DNA of 64,000 nucleotides from an uncultured Collinsella sp. Lineage in GTDB: Bacteria; Actinomycetota; Coriobacteriia; Coriobacteriales; Coriobacteriaceae. Positions within the stretch are counted from its first letter, which is position 1, and every line of letters begins with the position of its first letter. Location of the stretch: assembly GCA_937937835.1 (NCBI GenBank), contig CALDBJ010000127.1:1-64000 (forward strand), in the 5' to 3' direction. The notes below the pieces were generated by a model that was not told where the DNA came from, made no database searches, and worked only from the letters and a program-made list of their open reading frames with translations. The translations under genes and the position numbers were made by a program. Of this stretch, positions 57,701 to 64,000 are shown in pieces.

Positions 57701-58642
57701 TTAAGCCTTCAGGCTCAGGCCCATGGACTCAAGCTTGTCCTTCACTTCCTCGATCGACTTAACACCGAAGTTACGGATGTTGAGCAGATCGTTCTCCGAG
57801 AACTCAACGAGCTGACGGACCGAGTGAATGCTGGCGCGCTTAAGGCAGTTGTAGGAACGGACGGAAAGGTCCAGATCCTCGATCTGCTTGTCCAGCTCGG
57901 CGTTGTCGTTGGTGACCTCGGGAGCGAAGATCGAAGCCTCCTCCTCGACCTCGGGGGTCTCGGCAAGGTTCATAAAGGCGGCCATATGCTGGTTGATGAT
58001 ATTGGCAGCCTGGACCACGGCGTCGCGCGGGGCGATGGAGCCGTTGGTCTCGATCTCGAGGACAAGGCGGTCGTAGTCGGTGTGCTGACCGACACGGCAA
58101 GCCTCAACGAGCTTGGCGCAACGGGAAACCGGCGAGTACAGCGAGTCGACGTGGATCACACCGATGGGATCGTTGTCGCGCTTGTTGGCCTCGCCAGAAA
58201 CATAGCCGCGGCCATAGCCGATGCGCATGCTCATGGTGAGATGGCCACCCTCGGTGAGCGTAGCAATGTGCTGCTCGGGGTTGACCAGCTCAAACTCGGA
58301 CGGAATAAAGAAGTCCGCACCGGTGACCTCGCAGGGGCCGTCAACCGAGATGGTGGCGGTCGCCTCGTCGGTCGTGCCGAGAGCCCTGAAGACAAGACCC
58401 TTGACATTCAGGACGATGTCGGTGACATCCTCGACCATGTTAGGGATGGTCATGAACTCGTGCTGCGCACCATCGATCTGAATAGCCTCGACGGCGGCAC
58501 CCTCGAGCGAGGACAGAAGAACGCGACGAAGGGAGTTACCCAGCGTATCGCCGTAACCACGCTCGAGCGGCTCGACGGAGACACGAGCAGACGTCTCGTT
58601 GATCTCTTCGACCTGAACCTGAGGCCTAATGAATTCTGACAT
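57701..58642 (-). CDS. rpoA: RNA polymerase alpha subunit
   Basis: 313 aa. The N-terminal assembly domain includes GYGDTLGNSLRRVLLSSLEGAAV and the C-terminal domain has LDLSVRSYNCLKRASIHSVRQLVEFSENDLLNIRNFGVKSIEEV with the DNA/activator-contacting helices. Position between rpsD and rplQ is the usual order. Confidence 0.98.
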   Translation of the reverse strand: MSEFIRPQVQVEEINETSARVSVEPLERGYGDTLGNSLRRVLLSSLEGAAVEAIQIDGAQHEFMTIPNMVEDVTDIVLNVKGLVFRALGTTDEATATISVDGPCEVTGADFFIPSEFELVNPEQHIATLTEGGHLTMSMRIGYGRGYVSGEANKRDNDPIGVIHVDSLYSPVSRCAKLVEACRVGQHTDYDRLVLEIETNGSIAPRDAVVQAANIINQHMAAFMNLAETPEVEEEASIFAPEVTNDNAELDKQIEDLDLSVRSYNCLKRASIHSVRQLVEFSENDLLNIRNFGVKSIEEVKDKLESMGLSLKA

Positions 58643-58674
58643 GTATTACCTCCAGCCTCAGCAGCCCGGATGGA

Positions 58675-59271
58675 CTACTTAGAGTAGAGCTCGACGATGA
58701 GCTGCTCGTTGATATCACCGCTGATCTGCTCACGCGTCGGCAGAGCGAGCACGTTACCAGACAGCTTCTCGATATCGACCTCGAGCCAGCCAGGGACCTC
58801 AAAGCGCTCGGAGGAAATCAGGGCCTCCTTGATGGGGAGGAGGTCACGGAACTTCTCGCCGACAGCGACGACGTCGCCGGCCTTGACGCGGTAGGACGGG
58901 ATGTCCACGCGCTTGCCGTTCACGGTGAAGTGACCGTGACGGACGGACTGACGAGCCTCTTTGCGGGTGCGGGCGAAGCCAAGACGGAAGACGACGTTGT
59001 CGAGGCGAGACTCAAGAATGATCATGAGGTTCTCACCGGTGACGCCGTTCATCTTACGGGCCTTGTTGAAGTAGCCGTGGAACTGCTTCTCCAGAACGCC
59101 ATAGATGAACTTGACCTTCTGCTTCTCGCGCAGCTGCATGCCGTACTCAGATTCCTTGCGACGGCGCTTGGGCTGACGGATAGATTCCTTCTTGCTGCTG
59201 TAACCGAGCTCAGCGGGATCGATCCCGAGCTGACGGCAGCGCTTAAGAACAGGAGTCCTGTCGATTGCCAT
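58675..59271 (-). CDS. rpsD: 30S ribosomal protein S4
   Basis: 198 aa with the S4 RNA-binding domain (LESRLDNVVFRLGFARTRKEARQSVRHGHFTVNGKRVDIPSYRVK). The N-terminus MAIDRTPVLKRCRQLG lacks the zinc-binding Cys set, i.e. the C-minus form. Confidence 0.98.
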   Translation of the reverse strand: MAIDRTPVLKRCRQLGIDPAELGYSSKKESIRQPKRRRKESEYGMQLREKQKVKFIYGVLEKQFHGYFNKARKMNGVTGENLMIILESRLDNVVFRLGFARTRKEARQSVRHGHFTVNGKRVDIPSYRVKAGDVVAVGEKFRDLLPIKEALISSERFEVPGWLEVDIEKLSGNVLALPTREQISGDINEQLIVELYSK

Positions 59272-59290
59272 ATTGATACGATCCTTTCAG

Positions 59291-59695
59291 TTACACGCGG
59301 CGACGCTTCTTGGGGCGGCAGCCGTTGTGCGGAATGGGGGTCTTGTCCTGGATGCTCGAGACCTCGAGGCCAGCAGCCTGGAGGGAGCGGATGGCGGTCT
59401 CACGACCGGAGCCGGGGCCCTTGACGAAGACGGAAACCTTCTTCATACCGTGCTCCATGGCCTGCTTGGCAGCAGCCTCGGCAGCCATCTGGGCAGCGAA
59501 CGGCGTGGACTTACGGGAGCCCTTGAAGCCCACCTGGCCAGCCGACTTCCAGGAAATGACGTTGCCCTGGGGATCGGTGATCGAAACGATCGTGTTGTTG
59601 AACGTAGAACGAATGTGAGCCTGGCCCACGGAAATGTTCTTACGGTCCGCGCGCTTCAGACGGGCAGCGCGAACGTTCTTCTTAGCAGTAGCCAT
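59291..59695 (-). CDS. rpsK: 30S ribosomal protein S11
   Basis: 134 aa, with [42 protein letters not shown] and the C-terminal [18 protein letters not shown]. Between rpsM and rpsD. Confidence 0.98.
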   Translation of the reverse strand: MATAKKNVRAARLKRADRKNISVGQAHIRSTFNNTIVSITDPQGNVISWKSAGQVGFKGSRKSTPFAAQMAAEAAAKQAMEHGMKKVSVFVKGPGSGRETAIRSLQAAGLEVSSIQDKTPIPHNGCRPKKRRRV

Positions 59696-59709
59696 CTATC
59701 TAGCGCTCC

Positions 59710-60084
59710 TTATTTCTTCTTCTTAGCACCGATCTGACGCTTCGGGCCCTTGCGGGTACGAGCGTTAGTGTGGGTGCGCTGGCCGCGGACCGGGAGGCCC
59801 TTGCGGTGACGAAGGCCGCGGTTGCAGCCGATGTCCATAAGGCGCTTGACGTTCTGGTTGCGCTCACGGCGGAGGTCGCCCTCAACCATGATCTGGTTCT
59901 TATCGATATAATCGCGGATGGCGTTAACCTCATCCTCGGTGAGGTCCTTAACGCGTGTATCCACGTTAACGTTGCACTCGACGCAAATCTTCGTCGCAGT
60001 GGTGCGGCCGATGCCGTAAATGTAGGTCAGACCGATCTCAACGCGCTTCTCACGCGGGAGGTCGACACCATTAATACGGGCCAA
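59710..60084 (-). CDS. rpsM: 30S ribosomal protein S13
   Basis: 124 aa: [26 protein letters not shown], and [27 protein letters not shown] near the end. 14 nt upstream of the rpmJ stop side, in the standard order. Confidence 0.98.
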   Translation of the reverse strand: MARINGVDLPREKRVEIGLTYIYGIGRTTATKICVECNVNVDTRVKDLTEDEVNAIRDYIDKNQIMVEGDLRRERNQNVKRLMDIGCNRGLRHRKGLPVRGQRTHTNARTRKGPKRQIGAKKKK

Positions 60085-60098
60085 CGTAGTCTCCTCTC

Positions 60099-60212
60099 TT
60101 AACCCTGACGCTGCTTATGACGGGGGTTCTCGCAAATGACGAGGACCTTGCCATGGCGCCTAATGATTTTGCACTTATCGCACATCTTCTTGACCGAAGG
60201 ACGTACCTTCAT
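60099..60212 (-). CDS. rpmJ: 50S ribosomal protein L36
   Basis: 37 aa, starting [21 protein letters not shown] with Cys11, Cys14, Cys27 and His32 as the zinc site. Too short for most ORF cut-offs. ATG 60212 has GAAAGGAAG upstream. Confidence 0.97.
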   Translation of the reverse strand: MKVRPSVKKMCDKCKIIRRHGKVLVICENPRHKQRQG

Positions 60213-60362
60213 CGTTCTTCCTTTCGGTAGCGCTCAAACTACTTCCCTACTATCTACTCGCCCAGCCGCAGGCGTTTAAAACTATGGCTGGTCTTCACAC
60301 ACAATCCGACCGTAGGTTGAGCTAAGCCTGCAGTCGGAAATGGAGTGCGTGTATGCGTGCCG

Positions 60363-60581
60363 CTATTTGTAGCGATAGGTGATGCGGCCGCGGGTCAGGT
60401 CGTACGGGGAAAGCTCCACGACAACCCTGTCACCGGGGAGAATACGGATGTAATTCATTCGGATCTTGCCAGAAATGTTGCACAGAACCGAATGACCGTT
60501 CTCGAGCTCGACCTTAAACATGGCGTTGGGCAACGGTTCCTTTACCGTACCCTCGAGCTCAATTGCGTCTTCCTTCTTCAC
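60363..60581 (-). CDS. infA: Translation initiation factor IF-1
   Basis: OB-fold initiation factor. With the GTG at 60581 the product is 72 aa, the family length: [66 protein letters not shown] at 60587 is a possible alternative start; neither has a strong ribosome binding site. About 150 nt without a gene separates it from rpmJ. Confidence 0.95.
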   Translation of the reverse strand: MKKEDAIELEGTVKEPLPNAMFKVELENGHSVLCNISGKIRMNYIRILPGDRVVVELSPYDLTRGRITYRYK

Positions 60582-60813
60582 AAGCAATCATCTTTCTCTA
60601 GAAAACGACAGCGATTGAGTATTCTACAACACGTATGCACGCATCGTAATAACTTCGTAATGGCTCCACAACTAAGTGGAACTTGTTACATTTGAAATGT
60701 AAAACAAAGCCGTTCTCTGATGCCCAAGATCGCCTTGAAATGAGAAGGCATAGACCTTGGGGTCATGCCTTCGAAATTGAAAGGCGAGGTTGGGCGTCAG
60801 GGGGCGGCGACTT

Positions 60814-61602
60814 TTACATTTCTCCGCCTTGGAGCGAACACCAAGCACCTTGGGCATCCGTGGTGAGAATCACCGGACCGTCATTGGTAATGGCGACGGT
60901 GTTCTCATAGTGCGCGGCGGGCAGGTGGTCGTTGGTCGTAACAATCCAACCGTCGGAGCCCGTGCTTACATGGTTGGAACCCATCGTAACCATCGGCTCG
61001 ATGGCAATGACCATGCCGGCCTGGAGGCGAACGCCCCTCCCCTTCTTTCCATAGTTAGGAACGTTGGGGTCCTCGTGCATCACGCGGCCAATTCCATGGC
61101 CAACATAATCACGAAGCACGCCGTAACCGTGAGACTCGGCGAGGGACTGAACGGCATAACCGACGTCCCCGATATGGTTACCGGGAACAGCCTGCTCGAT
61201 GGCAGCCTTAAGGCAATCGCGCGTGACCTCACACAAAGCCTTGGCTTCGGGCGTGGGGGTGCCGACGAAAAACGTCCATGCGTTATCGCCGACCCAACCG
61301 TCGACAACGGCTCCCGTATCGATGGAGATGATATCGCCATCGCGCAGGATCATGTCAGGGTTGGGAATACCGTGGACCACGGCATCGTTGATCGATGCGC
61401 AAATGGTCCCCGGGAACCCGCCGTAACCCTTAAAGGCAGGGGTGCCGCCATGCATACGGATAATCTGCTCCGCGAGCTGATCGAGCTCAAAAGTCGAAAC
61501 GCCGGGGCGCACCATGGCTCCAACGTGGCGGAGCGCCATCTTAGATAGCGCTCCTGCCTTCTTCATCTGCTCGATTTGCGTTGCAGACTTAATCTTGATC
61601 AT
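60814..61602 (-). CDS. map: Methionine aminopeptidase
   Basis: Removes the initiator Met. 262 aa with the metal ligands in context: GDIISIDTGAVVDGWVGDNAWTF (two Asp), GHGIGRVMHEDP (His) and GMVIAIEPMV (Glu). The ATG overlaps the adk TGA (ATGA), so translation is coupled. 3' of it a small hairpin GAAGGCAT/ATGCCTTC (60751-60779) precedes infA. Confidence 0.97.
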   Translation of the reverse strand: MIKIKSATQIEQMKKAGALSKMALRHVGAMVRPGVSTFELDQLAEQIIRMHGGTPAFKGYGGFPGTICASINDAVVHGIPNPDMILRDGDIISIDTGAVVDGWVGDNAWTFFVGTPTPEAKALCEVTRDCLKAAIEQAVPGNHIGDVGYAVQSLAESHGYGVLRDYVGHGIGRVMHEDPNVPNYGKKGRGVRLQAGMVIAIEPMVTMGSNHVSTGSDGWIVTTNDHLPAAHYENTVAITNDGPVILTTDAQGAWCSLQGGEM

Positions 61603-62225
61603 AGACCGAGAGCCTCTTTGACATCCCCGTACACGGTCTCGCGAGCCTGGTCACCGTTGACCGACTTGAGCAGACCCTGGCCACGATAGTAGTCGACGAG
61701 CGGGCTCGTGGACTTCTCGTAGACGTCGAGACGGTTCTTGATGGTCTCGGGCTTGTCGTCGTCGCGCTGATACATCTCGCCACCGCACTTGGGGCAGGTG
61801 GCATCGGCAGCAGTGCCGGTGTAACCGCAGGCGCGGCAGGTGCGACGCGAAGACAGACGATCGATAATGACCTCGGGGGCCACATCGACCAGAAGGGCGC
61901 AATCGATCTCGCGACCCATGGCGGAGAGCTCGGAATCGAGCGTCACAGCCTGGGCGGTGTTGCGCGGGAAGCCGTCGAGGATGAAGCCCTGCTGGGCGTC
62001 ATCGGCGGCAAGGCGCTCCTTGACAAGGTCGATCACGAGCTGGTCGGGAACGAGCTCGCCAGCGTCCATGTACTTCTTAGCCTGAATACCAAGCTCGGTG
62101 CCACCCTTGACGGCAGCACGCAGCAGGTCGCCCGTGGAAATATGGGCGACGCCAAACTCGGCGACGAGCTCCTGTGCGACGGTGCCCTTACCGGCACCCG
62201 GAGCTCCGAGCAATACGAGGTTCAT
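61599..62225 (-). CDS. adk: Adenylate kinase
   Basis: 208 aa. P-loop GAPGAGKGT, AMP-binding STGDLLRAAV, and a LID with four Cys (CRACGYTG...CPKCGG), the zinc-containing form of Gram-positives. GGAGG lies 7 nt before ATG 62225; the TTG at 62231 is not needed. It ends in TGA, one of only three complete genes here to do so, because of the overlap with map. Confidence 0.97.
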   Translation of the reverse strand: MNLVLLGAPGAGKGTVAQELVAEFGVAHISTGDLLRAAVKGGTELGIQAKKYMDAGELVPDQLVIDLVKERLAADDAQQGFILDGFPRNTAQAVTLDSELSAMGREIDCALLVDVAPEVIIDRLSSRRTCRACGYTGTAADATCPKCGGEMYQRDDDKPETIKNRLDVYEKSTSPLVDYYRGQGLLKSVNGDQARETVYGDVKEALGL

Positions 62226-62243
62226 GAGCAATCCTCCTCTAGC

Positions 62244-63530
62244 CTATTTAAAGAATCCATCGTAATCATACATCTTGATCTGGCCTTCGAGCTTATCGAC
62301 CGTGTCGAGCACGACGCCGACCATGATGAGGATGGACGTGCCGCCAAATGCCTGGATCAGATGGTTACCCGTGAAGGAGAAGATGATCGAAGGCACGATG
62401 GCGATGAGCGCCAAAAAGACAGCGCTAGGAAGCGTGATCTTGTTGAGCGCGTTCTTGATGTAGGCCGCGGTAGCCCTACCCGGACGCACGCCCGGAATAA
62501 AGCCGCCCTGCTTCTTAAGGTTATCGGCCGTGTCATCGGGGTTGAACACCATGGAGGTGTAGAAGTACGCGAAGAACACGATGAGGACAACGTTAAGCAC
62601 CCAGTTGAGCCAACCGGTCGAAAGCGCGGAGGCAACTGCCTGAATCCAGCCGATGCCGGGGAAGAACACGGCAATCTGAGCGGGGAAGTACAGCAGCGCC
62701 GAAGCGAAGATGATCGGCACGACACCCGCGGTGTTGACCTTGATGGGCAGGTAGGTGGTCTGGCCACCCATCATGCGACGGCCCACGACGCGTTTGGCGT
62801 AGGAGACCGGGATGCGGCGCTGGCCGCGCTCAAGGAAAACAATCAGCGGGATAACCAGCAAAATGATGGCGCAGATGATCACCATGGTGATGATGCCACC
62901 GGCATTGCCCTCGGTGCTGGAGAAGATAGCCTGCGGCAGGCCGGCCATGATGTTCGCAAAGATGATCAGCGACATGCCATTGCCGATACCGCGCTGGGTG
63001 ATGAGCTCACCAATCCACATGATCAGCATGGCGCCCGCAGTGAGCGTGCCGACGATCATGAGGTCGAAGATGATCTCGGGAGCGCCGGCGCCATTGAAGC
63101 TGATGCCGAAGCTCTTAAAGAGGAAGAGGTAACCCACGGAGTTGAGGATTGCCAGAGCCAGGGTGAGGTAACGCGAATACTGCGTGATCTTGGTCTGACC
63201 GACCTCGCCCTCGCGGGCAAGCTCATGCAGGGAAGGCACAACGGCCTGGAGCATCTGGAGGATGATCGAGCTGGTGATGTAAGGCATGATGCCCAGCGAA
63301 AACACCGACACATAGCTCAACGCGCCGCCAGAGAAAAGATTCAGGAGGGCCATAGCACCTGCGGCGACCGAATTGTTATCGGTCGAGAAAAGGCCCAGCA
63401 TCCCCTGGAAGGGAATGCCGGGCACAGGAACGTGCGCACCAATGCGGTACACGACGAGCATAGCTATGGTAAAAAGAATCTTTTCGCGCAATTCTTTGAT
63501 GCGGAAAGCATTCTTAAGACCATTTAGCAC
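62244..63530 (-). CDS. secY: Preprotein translocase subunit SecY
   Basis: Protein-conducting channel, 428 aa with ten hydrophobic helices; [10 protein letters not shown] after TM1, [15 protein letters not shown] (TM2), [29 protein letters not shown] and [16 protein letters not shown] are conserved loops. Start is GTG 63530, overlapping the end of rplO by 7 nt. Partner SecA is encoded at 38966-41773. Confidence 0.98.
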   Translation of the reverse strand: MLNGLKNAFRIKELREKILFTIAMLVVYRIGAHVPVPGIPFQGMLGLFSTDNNSVAAGAMALLNLFSGGALSYVSVFSLGIMPYITSSIILQMLQAVVPSLHELAREGEVGQTKITQYSRYLTLALAILNSVGYLFLFKSFGISFNGAGAPEIIFDLMIVGTLTAGAMLIMWIGELITQRGIGNGMSLIIFANIMAGLPQAIFSSTEGNAGGIITMVIICAIILLVIPLIVFLERGQRRIPVSYAKRVVGRRMMGGQTTYLPIKVNTAGVVPIIFASALLYFPAQIAVFFPGIGWIQAVASALSTGWLNWVLNVVLIVFFAYFYTSMVFNPDDTADNLKKQGGFIPGVRPGRATAAYIKNALNKITLPSAVFLALIAIVPSIIFSFTGNHLIQAFGGTSILIMVGVVLDTVDKLEGQIKMYDYDGFFK

Positions 63531-63973
63531 GGCAGCTCGACCTTTCCGCCGGCGGCCTCGATCTTGGCCTGCGCAGAAGCGCTGACCTTGTCGACCTTGA
63601 CCGTGAACTTCTTGGTGAGCTCACCATTGCCGAGCACCTTGACGGGCTCGAACTCGCTCTTGGTGATGCGAGCGGCCTTAAGAGCGGCACCGTCGATCAC
63701 AGCGCCGTCCTCGAACTTACGCTCGAGACGCTCAACGTTAACGGCGGTGTACTCGACACGACGGGGGTTGCGGAAGCCCGGAAGCTTGGGCAGGCGCATA
63801 GCCAGCGGAGTCTGGCCACCCTCGAAGCCGGCACCCTTGGTGCCGCCAGAGCGGGAACCCTGGCCCTTCTGGCCGCGGCCAGAAGTGGTGCCGTGACCCG
63901 AAGAATTGCCACGGCCGACGCGCTTACGGTTCTTGGTGGAACCGGGCGCGGGAGTAAGATCGTGAAGCTGCAT
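63524..63973 (-). CDS. rplO: 50S ribosomal protein L15
   Basis: 149 aa: [57 protein letters not shown]. Standard spc-operon position ahead of secY. Confidence 0.98.
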   Translation of the reverse strand: MQLHDLTPAPGSTKNRKRVGRGNSSGHGTTSGRGQKGQGSRSGGTKGAGFEGGQTPLAMRLPKLPGFRNPRRVEYTAVNVERLERKFEDGAVIDGAALKAARITKSEFEPVKVLGNGELTKKFTVKVDKVSASAQAKIEAAGGKVELPC

Positions 63974-63976
63974 TTG

Positions 63977-64000
63977 CTACTCCTCTACAATCTCGACAAG
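63977..64000 (-). CDS. rpmD: Probable 50S ribosomal protein L30, last codons only
   Basis: The window edge cuts this gene; only LVEIVEE-stop is present, 3 nt upstream of rplO. Identity rests on operon order (rpmD precedes rplO). Confidence 0.6.
   Translation of the reverse strand, partial: LVEIVEE

Noticed and set aside
60686..60702. Palindrome TTACATTTGAAATGTAA between map and infA
   Set aside because: Could be an operator, but a single 8+1+8 match in an AT-rich gap without a known regulator is not enough.

Overview
The window looks like chromosomal DNA of a GC-rich anaerobic actinobacterium of the class Coriobacteriia, most likely Collinsella or a close relative. This rests on the gene set and on protein features: split transketolase, separate flavin reductase and rubredoxin genes, L31 and L17 with Ala/Lys/Glu tails, and the density of small intergenic palindromes. 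No search was possible, so the genus is an inference.

Layout. 1-6.1 kb: an RGG-tailed DEAD-box helicase (-), then an FHA-domain gene interrupted by an in-frame TGA and a transmembrane Ser/Thr kinase (+). 6.4-9.6 kb: copper module copA-copZ-csoR behind a perfect CsoR operator. 9.8-14.1 kb: a zinc-ribbon membrane protein, an amidohydrolase, an AbiEi/DUF559-like protein and an unknown gene. 14.4-23.1 kb: gltD-gltB (-), gpmA and an Nramp transporter (+). 23.5-26.2 kb: rubredoxin, flavin reductase, smpB, a TPR-like gene and two tRNAs (Glu, Gln). 26.4-33.4 kb: a small unknown gene, an ArsC/Spx-like protein, a VanZ-like protein, a serine recombinase, rnr and ftsE-ftsX. 33.9-42.5 kb: a zinc-ribbon membrane protein, split transketolase, YitT-like protein, prfB, secA and rpmE. 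42.8-57.1 kb: ACT protein, citrate synthase, two HAD phosphatases, adenine deaminase, tyrS, a U32 (RlhA-like) protein, a class A PBP, argR, a glycosyltransferase and truA. 57.2-64.0 kb: the alpha/spc ribosomal block rplQ-rpoA-rpsD-rpsK-rpsM-rpmJ-infA-map-adk-secY-rplO-rpmD' (all -).

The unexplained part is intergenic. At least five families of 35-70 nt palindromes are scattered between genes. The most abundant has 13 copies with GTTACAGATCGAGAC-type arms; eight of them form two four-unit arrays with an ~80 nt period, so that ~17 nt half-sites alternate in orientation about every 40 nt around variable ~22 nt segments. Arms covary between copies. Members of other families begin at, or within a few bases of, stop codons.

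A second theme is UGA. Of about 53 complete genes only three end in TGA, and two of those are constrained by context. The RF2 recognition tripeptide reads SPT instead of SPF, prfB lacks the usual frameshift site, and an otherwise intact FHA domain carries TGA where Trp would fit. Together these suggest that UGA termination may be weakened in this lineage. This is a hypothesis, not a demonstration.
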